Shown here one piece after another: positions 1 to 5,908 of a DNA stretch of 5,908 bases; position 1 is the first letter of the stretch, and each line of letters begins with the position of its first letter. A model generated the notes under the pieces. The model was not told where the DNA came from. It ran no database searches and was given only the letters and a program-made list of their open reading frames with translations. The stretch spans positions 1 through 5,908 of the forward strand of contig CAINSH010000013.1 in NCBI GenBank assembly GCA_903852955.1, read 5' to 3'. The stretch is from an uncultured Actinomycetes bacterium. Lineage in GTDB: Bacteria; Actinomycetota; Actinomycetes; Nanopelagicales; Nanopelagicaceae. The position numbers were made by a program, and so were the translations under genes.

Positions 1-432
1 CTTACTGGTCGCAAAATCATCGTTGACACATATGGCGGCATGGCGCGTCACGGTGGCGGAGCTTTTAGTGGAAAAGATCCATCGAAAGTTGATCGCTCGG
101 CCGCATACGCCATGCGATGGGTTGCAAAGAATGTAGTAGCAGCAGGGTTGGCCCGTCGTTGCGAAGTGCAAGTCGCTTATGCCATCGGAAAGGCCCAACC
201 AGTTGGAGTCTTTGTGGAGACTTTTGGAACAGAGACCGTACCGGTGTCGAAAATTCAAAACGCTGTCACTACTGTTTTTGATCTTCGTCCAGCTGCAATT
301 ATTCGCGACTTAGATTTATTACGCCCAATTTATTCTCTGACTAGTGCTTATGGACACTTTGGTCGTGAACTTGCTGAATTTGCATGGGAACGCACAAATC
401 GTGTTTCTGAGCTACAAAACGCAGTTAAGTAA
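1..432 (+). CDS. metK: S-adenosylmethionine synthetase, C-terminal part (5' end outside window)
   Basis: Cytoplasmic enzyme that joins methionine and ATP to make S-adenosylmethionine, the methyl donor used by RsmB downstream among many others. The reading frame is open from base 1 ([13 protein letters not shown]), so the gene begins before the window and only the last 143 residues are present. The glycine-rich signature GGGAFSGKD lies at visible residues 18-26, followed by KVDRSAAY; these form part of the ATP, phosphate and Mg2+ site of the family. The tail with [20 protein letters not shown] and [10 protein letters not shown] is typical of the C-terminal domain, and the protein ends at a natural TAA. 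An ATG at 40 lies inside this conserved block and is not the true start. The next gene begins 5 bases after the stop, which suggests co-transcription. Confidence 0.97.
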   Translation, partial: LTGRKIIVDTYGGMARHGGGAFSGKDPSKVDRSAAYAMRWVAKNVVAAGLARRCEVQVAYAIGKAQPVGVFVETFGTETVPVSKIQNAVTTVFDLRPAAIIRDLDLLRPIYSLTSAYGHFGRELAEFAWERTNRVSELQNAVK

Positions 433-437
433 CCCAA

Positions 438-2324
438 GTGGCTACGCCACGTTTATTTAAATTAAAGTCCCAAGTTGCCGCTGCGCCACTGGGGGCAAAT
501 GCGCATAATTTTCCTTTTGCCAGAGTCTGGGTGGATTCAGGTGTATTTCATTTAGACAGTGTTTATGACTATGCCATTCCTGAATCTCTTTCTGAGACTG
601 CTCAACTCGGCGTCCGAGTACAAGTTCCGTTCGCATCCCGTGAAGTTGAAGGCATTATCGTGGAAAGAATTTCCACGCCTCAAACCTTGACCAGAATTAA
701 ACAAATTTCGAAAATCTTATCGCCACATCCAGTAGCAACTTCTGCCTCTCTTGCATTAGTTCTGGCCGTTAGTAAGCACTGGGCCGGACATCCTTATGAT
801 GTATTGCGAAGTGCTATACCTCCAAGAGTTGCAGCAGTAGATAAAGCTTTTTCCCAAGAGAACAATCCATTAGATATTAAGAAGAAACCCCCAACAGATA
901 CGTCTTTTTTTGGTTTTAAGCCATTTCGAGACCCCGTGAACGAGCTTTTAGCCCTAGCGCAAGAATCAGCACAGACTGGTTCGGTTTTGATCATCGCCCC
1001 TGATGAGCGAGATGTGAATGCTATCTGCGCAAAATTAGTTAGCACTAAGCATCGCGTCCTTCGCCTTGATAGCGCAGTTCCACGGGCAATTAGGTACGGC
1101 AATTTTCTAGAGACCGTTAAAGGTTTAAATAAGATAATAGTTGGTTCACGTAACTCAATCTTCACTCCGTTACCTGATGGATCAACAATTATCGTCTACA
1201 AAGAGGCATCTGCGCAGCATTATGAATTACGTTCTCCTGGGTGGAATGTTCGTGATGTAGCTCTATTACGAGCTGATCTGGAAAGCGTTCGATTAATTTT
1301 CTGTGGTTATGTTCCATCGGTTGATCTAGCTAGCAAAATTGATTCTGGCACGATTCAATATCATCATGCCAATGAGCGAGTAAATGTTAAAGTCTTTTCA
1401 CCTGTTGACTCGAGCCTTTTACCTCCTCGGATCTTTAGCGAGATAAGAGCCGCACTCAAAGTCGGGCCTGTTTTGTTTATTTTGCCACGAAAAGGTTATG
1501 CAAATGCGATTCTATGTACGAACTGTAAAAACAAAGCAATGTGCTCTTGCGGGGCCGCCCTAAGTCTTAGTTCGAGAAATGCCGATCCTAACTGTCGCAC
1601 GTGTGGTTCAGTTTCTATCAACTGGAAATGCGCATTCTGCCAACGTGATAAAAAATTTGTACTCTCAAGAGGCATTGAGTTGGCTTCTGAAGAAATATCA
1701 CGCGCATTTCCAAATTTGCCAGTTTTCTTATCCTACGGAGATGTGATCAAAGATTCTGTTCAAGACAAACCGTCATTGGTACTAAGTACTCCAGGGGCGG
1801 CGCCAATAGCCGAAAACGGTTATGCAGCTGTGGCGATATTGGATGCGTTTTCTTATTTTGCCCACGATGATTTGCGCGCTAATGAACGTGCAGCGGAAAT
1901 GTTTTTTGAAACTTCTGCATTAGTCAGGCCAAAAGGCGCCGTCTTGTTAGCACTAGATGATGCGCATCCAATTATTTCCTGCCTTGAACGTTGGAATCCG
2001 GTCGTTATTATTAAGCGAGAATTGACTTCTAGATCCGAAGTTAATTTCCCACCATTTCAAGCCAGTGCAGTTTTATCTGTTCCAACTGCGCAGGCCACAT
2101 CCGTAGCTTCGGGAATTCAAAAGGCGATTTCTGATGGAAGAATCCCGGATTCAACCAGAGTTCTCGGTCCAACTAGAATCAATCATGAAATTAGTAAGAT
2201 AACCTTTCTTGTTGACAATAATTCACGGTCGGCCTTTGTAGATTTCTTGCATGAACTACTACGCAAAAGAAGTATCGCCAATAAGTCGGGTCTCAGCGCG
2301 CGCATCGATCCATATTCCCTTTAA
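438..2324 (+). CDS. priA: Actinobacterial-type PriA homologue (probable primosomal protein N'), helicase motifs lost
   Basis: Homologue of the replication-restart protein that recognises stalled forks. The N-terminal DNA-binding region is recognisable around residues 27-75 (FARVWVDSGVFHLDSVYDYAIP, then VQVPFASREVEGIIV in short form). The ATPase is degenerate: no GxxGxGKT is visible around residues 155-182, the Walker B DEEH position reads Tyr-Lys-Glu-Ala at 254-257, and the expected GRAGR of motif VI is absent. A zinc-binding block survives with eight cysteines at 360, 363, 369, 371, 386, 389, 398 and 401. Later landmarks LVLSTPGAAPIAENGYAAV and the Phe-Pro-Pro near the C-terminus match actinobacterial PriA. 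At 628 residues it is shorter than the 732-residue E. coli protein. The GTG start at 438 is the only usable start before the conserved N-terminus; no Shine-Dalgarno is visible, so reinitiation after metK is plausible. In this family the protein is thought to lack helicase activity; a structural primosome role is inferred. Confidence 0.92.
   Translation: MATPRLFKLKSQVAAAPLGANAHNFPFARVWVDSGVFHLDSVYDYAIPESLSETAQLGVRVQVPFASREVEGIIVERISTPQTLTRIKQISKILSPHPVATSASLALVLAVSKHWAGHPYDVLRSAIPPRVAAVDKAFSQENNPLDIKKKPPTDTSFFGFKPFRDPVNELLALAQESAQTGSVLIIAPDERDVNAICAKLVSTKHRVLRLDSAVPRAIRYGNFLETVKGLNKIIVGSRNSIFTPLPDGSTIIVYKEASAQHYELRSPGWNVRDVALLRADLESVRLIFCGYVPSVDLASKIDSGTIQYHHANERVNVKVFSPVDSSLLPPRIFSEIRAALKVGPVLFILPRKGYANAILCTNCKNKAMCSCGAALSLSSRNADPNCRTCGSVSINWKCAFCQRDKKFVLSRGIELASEEISRAFPNLPVFLSYGDVIKDSVQDKPSLVLSTPGAAPIAENGYAAVAILDAFSYFAHDDLRANERAAEMFFETSALVRPKGAVLLALDDAHPIISCLERWNPVVIIKRELTSRSEVNFPPFQASAVLSVPTAQATSVASGIQKAISDGRIPDSTRVLGPTRINHEISKITFLVDNNSRSAFVDFLHELLRKRSIANKSGLSARIDPYSL
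659..677 (+). repeat. Perfect inverted repeat inside priA (8-bp arms, 3-base loop)
   Basis: The arms CGTGGAAA (659-666) and TTTCCACG (670-677) are exact reverse complements around GAA. The segment encodes Val-Glu-Arg-Ile-Ser-Thr of PriA. No T-run follows, so it does not look like an intrinsic terminator. One such repeat is close to what chance allows in a window of this size. Confidence 0.5.
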
Positions 2325-2333
2325 ATCTCTTGG

Positions 2334-2339
2334 TAGAGT
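2334..2339 (+). promoter_or_regulatory. Putative -10 element (TAGAGT) for leaderless transcription of def
   Basis: TAGAGT fits the actinobacterial -10 pattern TANNNT. It occupies positions -12 to -7 counted from the A of the def ATG at 2346, so transcription would start at or beside the start codon. No convincing Shine-Dalgarno is present in the 21-base gap after priA, which agrees with a leaderless message. No clear -35 hexamer is seen at 17-base spacing. This is an inference from position and pattern only. Confidence 0.45.
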
Positions 2340-2345
2340 TAAGCC

Positions 2346-2906
2346 ATGTCAATTCAAGAAATTAGGTTGTTTGGAGACCCAGTCTTGTTGACACCTGCCG
2401 CCGAAGTTATTGATTTTGATAAAGAGCTACGTAAATTAGTTGCAGACCTTACGGACACAATGCTGGATGCACCTGGAGCTGGATTAGCGGCCCCGCAGAT
2501 TGGCGTCCCACTAAGAGTTTTTACTTGGAATGTCGATGACGTACTAGGGCACCTTATTAACCCAACTCTTACTCTCGGGCAAGAGTTACAGGATGGGGAA
2601 GAAGGTTGTTTATCTTTCCCTGAGCTCCGCTATGAAACTCCTCGGGCATTTAAGGCCGTAGCTAAAGGTTTTAATATGTTTGGTGAACCAGTAATTGTTG
2701 AGGGAACAGAGTTTTTGGCACGAGCACTTCAACATGAAACAGATCATCTTGACGGAATTCTCTTTATTGATCGCCTAACTCCCGAAGATCGCAAGCTGGC
2801 AATGAAGGAAATACGTGAGTCTGAATGGTTTAACCTACAAACAGATTCGGGAAATACACCGGTAATTAAGCAATCACCTCATTCACTTTTCGGACGGAAC
2901 GTTTAA
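2346..2906 (+). CDS. def: Peptide deformylase
   Basis: Metalloenzyme that removes the N-formyl group from the initiator methionine of new proteins as they leave the ribosome. All three family motifs are intact: GAGLAAPQ at residues 44-51, EGCLS at 86-90 with the metal ligand Cys88, and QHETDH at 129-134, giving metal ligands His130 and His134 and catalytic Glu131. The length of 186 residues is normal, with the C-terminal tail ending SPHSLFGR that is common in actinobacterial forms. The ATG at 2346 precedes the conserved Ile-Arg-Leu-Phe-Gly-Asp-Pro-Val-Leu opening, as expected. The gene begins 21 bases after priA and its TAA shares a base with the ATG of fmt. A TANNNT element placed for leaderless transcription precedes it. 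Nothing suggests loss of function. Confidence 0.97.
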   Translation: MSIQEIRLFGDPVLLTPAAEVIDFDKELRKLVADLTDTMLDAPGAGLAAPQIGVPLRVFTWNVDDVLGHLINPTLTLGQELQDGEEGCLSFPELRYETPRAFKAVAKGFNMFGEPVIVEGTEFLARALQHETDHLDGILFIDRLTPEDRKLAMKEIRESEWFNLQTDSGNTPVIKQSPHSLFGRNV

Positions 2907-3814
2907 TGCGCATAGGAGTTGCAGCTACTCCTGATGTCGCGCTCCCAACTCTTAATTGGTTGTTGCATTCTGAACATGAATTAGTGCGTGTGATTACACA
3001 ACCAGATCGAAAGTCTGGCCGGGGTCTAGATTTAAAGCAGTCAGTAGTAGCTTTATGGGCAAAGGAAAACAAGATTGAAGTTGTTAAACCTTTGGATTTC
3101 GACGAAACTAAAACGGTAATCTCTGATTTAGACCTACTTATTACTATTGGCTATGGCGTAATTTTGCCTGAAGCTCTCCTTGATATACCAAAGTTTGGGT
3201 GCATCAATTTGCATTTTTCCTTGTTACCGAAATATCGCGGAGCTGCACCTGTCCAGCGTGCAATTGAAAGTGGTGAAACAAATAGTGGCGTAACGGTATT
3301 CAAACTCGACAAAGGGATGGATACTGGTCCGGTTTATTCACAGATTGCTATCGATATCGATTCGAACTGGCGAAGTTTCGAACTATTTTCAGAATTGAGC
3401 ATCATCGGAGTTGAAGCGATAGAGCAAAGCCTTTCTTTGATTACCCAAGGTCATTTACCTAAGCCCCAAACAGGGCAACATTCTCATGCAGGGAAATTAA
3501 CTAAGGAACAAGCTAGGCTGGATTGGAAAGCAGATCCAAAAACAATCATAAATAAAATTCGAGCTTTTTACCCCGCACCAATCTGCTGGACGATATTTCG
3601 AGGTAATAATTTAAAAATTACGAAAGTTGGTTCGTTCAGCAATTATTCGAAGTTAACACCGGGTCAGATTGGTTTATACGAAGGTGAATGCCTCATTGGA
3701 GTATCAGACGGAGCCATTGTAATCGAAAAAGTAATTCCCTTAGGAAAAAGAGAAATGTCAGCCGTTGAATTTGCTCGCGGCGCACGTTTTGGAGACGCGG
3801 AATTTTGTGGTTGA
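2906..3814 (+). CDS. fmt: Methionyl-tRNA formyltransferase
   Basis: Transfers a formyl group from 10-formyltetrahydrofolate to Met-tRNAfMet, the step that deformylase later reverses on the finished peptide. The N-terminal Rossmann-like catalytic domain covers about residues 1-190: an opening MRIGVAATPD, TQPDRKSGRG at 31-40, the catalytic set Asn101, His103 and Asp139, and the signature SLLPKYRGAAP at 105-115. The C-terminal tRNA-binding domain covers about 197-300, with GKLTKEQARLDW, IRAFYPAP and GKREMSAVEFARGAR. The length of 302 residues is typical. The position just after the catalytic His is Phe, where many homologues have a small residue (Gly or Ala); I doubt this matters. The ATG overlaps the def TAA as TAATG, implying translational coupling, with a weak GGA 7 bases upstream. 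Confidence 0.96.
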   Translation: MRIGVAATPDVALPTLNWLLHSEHELVRVITQPDRKSGRGLDLKQSVVALWAKENKIEVVKPLDFDETKTVISDLDLLITIGYGVILPEALLDIPKFGCINLHFSLLPKYRGAAPVQRAIESGETNSGVTVFKLDKGMDTGPVYSQIAIDIDSNWRSFELFSELSIIGVEAIEQSLSLITQGHLPKPQTGQHSHAGKLTKEQARLDWKADPKTIINKIRAFYPAPICWTIFRGNNLKITKVGSFSNYSKLTPGQIGLYEGECLIGVSDGAIVIEKVIPLGKREMSAVEFARGARFGDAEFCG

Positions 3815-5171
3815 AGCCCGACGAAACTCATTTAAATCACCTAAGCCCGATGCAGCTCGTCTTCTAGCTTTTGATCTGCTTACAGAAGTAAATCGTAACG
3901 AGGGATATTCAAACCTTTTACTTCCGGCTGCACTCAACGCATCTTCCCTTGAAGAACGAGATCGTAATTTTGTGACCGAACTGCTTTATGGAACTTTGCG
4001 AATGCAGGGCAAGCATGACTATGTCTTATCTCAAATATCAGATCGCCCTTGGTCAGAAGTGGATCCAGGGATAGTTGATGTTGCCAGAATGGGTGTTCAC
4101 CAAATCCATGAACTTCGTGTACCTGATCACGCAGCTGTAGCAGCAACTGTAGAAGTGGCGAGAAAAAGATTAGGAGAGTCCAAAGCAAGTTTCGTTAATG
4201 CGCTCTTGCGTTCTGTTACACGAAAAGAATACTCCGAATGGTTCGTTCAGCTAGAATTGGTTAAAGATAATGTTTCACGATTCTCAATCCTTTACTCACA
4301 TCCTGAATGGATTGTTTCTGCTTACTTCGATCTTTTGAAAGATTGGGAAGCAGTCGAAAATGAACTGCGTACAAATAACATTCCAGCCCTTCCGACTTTG
4401 GTCTCGTGGCCCGGGTATTCAACACAACAAGAGCTAATTGATTTAGGGGCAGAACCAACTTTGTACTCCGAACTTGGTGCCAGAATGAAAGGCAATCCTG
4501 GCAACTTAGATTTGGTAAGGCATCGACTAGCAGGTGTACAGGATGAAGGTTCGCAGTTGGTAGCTACAGTTTTTGCTTCGGCGGCTGCTGGCACCAATTG
4601 GCTCGATCTATGTGCCGGACCAGGTGGTAAAGCTGCACTCTTATCTAGTGTTGCAAAATCGCGTAACATTAACTTTACAGCCAATGAATTTTCAAAACCT
4701 CGCGCTGACCTTGTCAAAAAAGTGGTTCACGGAGCGCGGGTGTGGTGTGGCGATGGACGAGAAATATTGAATCGCGGTGAGTTTTTTGATGCGATTTTGA
4801 TTGATGCGCCATGTACAGGTCTTGGAGCACTTCGCCGGAGACCGGAAGTTCGTTGGCGTCGAACTTTGAATGATTTGCGAAATCTAACTTTATTACAGCG
4901 TGAACTGATTGAGGCTGCAATTACAACGCTTAATGATGAAGGCGTTCTTGGATATGCAACGTGTTCTCCACATCTGGCAGAAACATCTGTTCAGGTCCTA
5001 GATATTTTAAAGCGACATCCAGAATTGGAACACGTCGATGTTGCACCATATTTACCTGCTAACTTGCAAGATGCTAAGCGAGGTAAGTCGATGAGCTTAT
5101 GGACACATAAACATGGCACAGATGCAATGTTTCTTGCGCTTTTTCGCAAGAAATCGTCTGTAACGGATTAA
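3807..5171 (+). CDS. rsmB: 16S rRNA (cytosine-967-C5)-methyltransferase RsmB (Sun/Fmu)
   Basis: Methylates C967 of 16S rRNA using S-adenosylmethionine. With the GTG start at 3807 it has 454 residues. A NusB-like RNA-binding domain spans about 14-140 (AARLLAFDLLTEV, then the conserved RNFVTELLYGTLR). The methyltransferase domain follows: VQDEGSQLVA at 244-253, the cofactor loop DLCAGPGGK at 267-275, IDAPCTGLGALRRRPEVRW with Cys336, and YATCSPHLAET with Cys386. By family precedent the motif VI cysteine attacks the base and the DAPC cysteine helps product release. The frame stays open upstream to a TTG at 3765, but that would add 14 non-conserved residues and overlap fmt by 50 bases. GTG 3807 has a GGAG at 3791-3794 with a longish 12-base spacer, and overlaps the fmt stop by 8 bases, suggesting coupling. 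Function is secure; the start is less so. Confidence 0.93.
   Translation: MVEARRNSFKSPKPDAARLLAFDLLTEVNRNEGYSNLLLPAALNASSLEERDRNFVTELLYGTLRMQGKHDYVLSQISDRPWSEVDPGIVDVARMGVHQIHELRVPDHAAVAATVEVARKRLGESKASFVNALLRSVTRKEYSEWFVQLELVKDNVSRFSILYSHPEWIVSAYFDLLKDWEAVENELRTNNIPALPTLVSWPGYSTQQELIDLGAEPTLYSELGARMKGNPGNLDLVRHRLAGVQDEGSQLVATVFASAAAGTNWLDLCAGPGGKAALLSSVAKSRNINFTANEFSKPRADLVKKVVHGARVWCGDGREILNRGEFFDAILIDAPCTGLGALRRRPEVRWRRTLNDLRNLTLLQRELIEAAITTLNDEGVLGYATCSPHLAETSVQVLDILKRHPELEHVDVAPYLPANLQDAKRGKSMSLWTHKHGTDAMFLALFRKKSSVTD
5130..5153 (+). other. Perfect 9-bp hairpin at the 3' end of rsmB
   Basis: TTTCTTGCG (5130-5138) and CGCAAGAAA (5145-5153) are exact reverse complements around the six-base loop CTTTTT, and a G-T wobble at 5129/5154 could extend the stem. 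It encodes Phe-Leu-Ala-Leu-Phe-Arg-Lys-Lys near the RsmB C-terminus, 15 bases before the stop codon. No T-run follows, so it is not a standard intrinsic terminator; it could act as a weak terminator, a 3'-end stabiliser or a processing site. Function is unproven. Confidence 0.4.
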
Positions 5172-5174
5172 AAT
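5169..5174 (+). promoter_or_regulatory. Putative -10 element (TAAAAT) for leaderless transcription of rpe
   Basis: TAAAAT matches the sigma70-type consensus TATAAT at five of six bases and fits TANNNT. It overlaps the rsmB TAA and sits exactly at -12 to -7 relative to the A of the rpe ATG at 5181, the arrangement expected for a leaderless transcript. The only Shine-Dalgarno-like bases (AGGG, 5175-5178) lie two bases from the ATG, too close to work well. No good -35 is seen at 17-base spacing. Confidence 0.5.
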
Positions 5175-5180
5175 AGGGCC

Positions 5181-5846
5181 ATGTCAGGCGATATCAGGAT
5201 TACTCCAAGCATTCTCAATGCAGACCTTACACATCTTGATTCTGAAATAGCAAAAATTGCGTCGGTGTCAGATTTTATCCACTTAGATGTTATGGACAAT
5301 ATTTTTGTTCCAAATTTCACTTTCGATTTTGATAAAGCAAGTCAAATTATTGCAGCGTGCCCAATTGGTATCGATGCACATTTGATGGTTGCAAATGTTG
5401 ACACCATTGCACCGTTATATGCCCAAGCCGGCAGTGCAAGTGTAACGATTCATGCCGAAGCAACCGAAGACATTGCAAGGACCTTGCGCGCAATTCGCAA
5501 AGCAGGTGCTCGATCAGGGTTGGCGATTAAACCGAATACATCTATAGATTCTTATGCATCCTTTGCTGATGATGTAGATATGTTCCTCATCATGACAGTA
5601 GAGCCGGGTTTTGGTGGTCAAAGTTTTATGACTGAGATGATGAGTAAAGTTGCTGCAACTAAAAAGATCATCGGGGACAGGCCAATCTGGTTACAGGTAG
5701 ATGGTGGGATATCACTTGAAACTATTGAATTAGCTGTCAAAGCCGGCGCCGATACATTTGTTGCAGGAAGCGCGGTATTTCGCGCTTCAGACCCGGCAGC
5801 AATGGTCGTTTCGTTGCGCGAACTTGCAACGCGTGTGGCAAACTAG
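5181..5846 (+). CDS. rpe: Ribulose-phosphate 3-epimerase
   Basis: Interconverts D-ribulose 5-phosphate and D-xylulose 5-phosphate in the pentose phosphate pathway, as a cytoplasmic metal-dependent TIM barrel. Family motifs appear in order: PSILNAD at residues 9-15, HLDVMDNIFVPN at 34-45, DAHLMV at 65-70, IHAE at 90-93, VEPGFGGQSF at 140-149, QVDGGIS at 172-178 and GSAVF near the C-terminus. Metal ligands are His34, Asp36, His67 and Asp174, with the two aspartates as the acid/base pair. The length of 221 residues is standard. The Asn in DVMDN replaces the Gly of many homologues and is common in actinobacteria. The ATG at 5181 lies directly before the conserved strand and no other start is suitable. 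The gap after rsmB is 9 bases. An FMN riboswitch begins within a few bases of the stop; ribulose 5-phosphate is also a riboflavin precursor. Confidence 0.97.
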   Translation: MSGDIRITPSILNADLTHLDSEIAKIASVSDFIHLDVMDNIFVPNFTFDFDKASQIIAACPIGIDAHLMVANVDTIAPLYAQAGSASVTIHAEATEDIARTLRAIRKAGARSGLAIKPNTSIDSYASFADDVDMFLIMTVEPGFGGQSFMTEMMSKVAATKKIIGDRPIWLQVDGGISLETIELAVKAGADTFVAGSAVFRASDPAAMVVSLRELATRVAN

Positions 5847-5849
5847 CGC

Positions 5850-5908
5850 CACGTTGTTCCGGGGGTCGGTGTAAATCCGAACCGGCGGTAAAGTCCGCGA
5901 CCCGATCA
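5850..5908 (+). promoter_or_regulatory. FMN riboswitch (RFN element), 5' half, cut by the window end
   Basis: The sequence follows the RFN core in order: a TTCCGGGG-type 5' strand at 5857-5865; P2 formed by TCGG (5866-5869) and CCGA (5877-5880) around GTAAAT-type loop bases; the conserved ACCGGCGGT at 5881-5889; P3 formed by GCGG (5885-5888) and CCGC (5895-5898); then CGCGACCC at 5897-5903, where P4 should begin. The run of five Gs at 5861-5865 is one longer than I recall in related actinobacterial copies. The rest of the aptamer, the closing P1 strand and the expression platform lie beyond base 5908. By family knowledge, FMN binding represses a riboflavin biosynthesis or transport gene; gene order suggests ribD or another rib gene next. 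The 5' boundary is approximate. Confidence 0.93.

Noticed and set aside
425..431. A -10-like sequence (TTAAGTA) before priA
   Set aside because: At the -12 to -7 offset it reads TAAGTA, which does not end in T, so it does not fit TANNNT; co-transcription with metK is simpler.
40..432. metK fragment read as a complete short gene starting at ATG 40
   Set aside because: The frame is open and conserved from base 1, so this ATG is internal to metK.
794..1165. Minus-strand open frame of 123 codons inside priA
   Set aside because: It lies wholly within a well-supported gene, has no recognisable motif and no start signal, and is best read as a shadow.
4322..4717. Minus-strand open frame of 131 codons inside rsmB
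   Set aside because: It is antisense to the conserved methyltransferase domain, which explains the lack of stops; no family features are seen.
4573..4770. Plus-strand 65-codon open frame in another frame of rsmB
   Set aside because: It overlaps the cofactor-binding motif of RsmB out of frame and shows no ribosome binding site or motif.
5812..5831. CGTTGC/GCAACG inverted repeat near the rpe 3' end as a terminator
   Set aside because: The stem is only 6 bp with an 8-base loop and no T-run follows, so it is not a credible terminator.
5814..5844. TTGCGC and CAAACT as -35/-10 for the riboflavin operon
   Set aside because: The spacer is 19 bases and CAAACT is a poor -10, so the pair is too weak to call.

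Overview
The window is an unbroken housekeeping stretch with every gene on the + strand: metK (3' part only), priA, def, fmt, rsmB and rpe, ending in the 5' half of an FMN riboswitch that should lead a riboflavin operon just outside the window. Intergenic gaps are 5, 21, -1, about -8 and 9 bases. No stretch over 300 bases lacks a gene. I see no mobile element, CRISPR array, tRNA or rRNA.

The organism is most likely an actinobacterium with unusually low GC; spot counts of individual lines give about 30-57% GC, probably mid-40s overall. Three things support this. The order metK-priA-def-fmt-rsmB-rpe-rib is typical of Actinobacteria. The PriA is the actinobacterial form that has lost its helicase motifs. 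The riboswitch core also reads like actinobacterial examples. Small-genome freshwater Actinobacteria such as the acI/Nanopelagicales group would fit, but that placement is an inference from composition and gene order.

Region by region: 1-432 encodes the C-terminal part of S-adenosylmethionine synthetase. 438-2324 encodes the helicase-dead PriA homologue. 2346-3814 encodes peptide deformylase and methionyl-tRNA formyltransferase, two opposite steps of the N-formylmethionine cycle, joined by a TAATG stop/start overlap. 3807-5171 encodes the 16S rRNA m5C967 methyltransferase RsmB, which uses the S-adenosylmethionine that MetK makes. 5181-5846 encodes ribulose-phosphate 3-epimerase. 5850-5908 is the start of the FMN riboswitch.

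The genes divide by theme. priA serves replication restart; def, fmt and rsmB serve initiation of translation and ribosome maturation; metK supplies the methyl donor. rpe and the rib operon share ribulose 5-phosphate. The window holds no evident novel system. The points most worth checking are regulatory: two genes (def and rpe) carry a TANNNT -10-like hexamer exactly 12 to 7 bases before their start codon, which is the layout of leaderless transcription; a perfect 9-bp hairpin sits at the end of rsmB just before rpe; and the riboswitch abuts the rpe stop with no recognisable promoter of its own.
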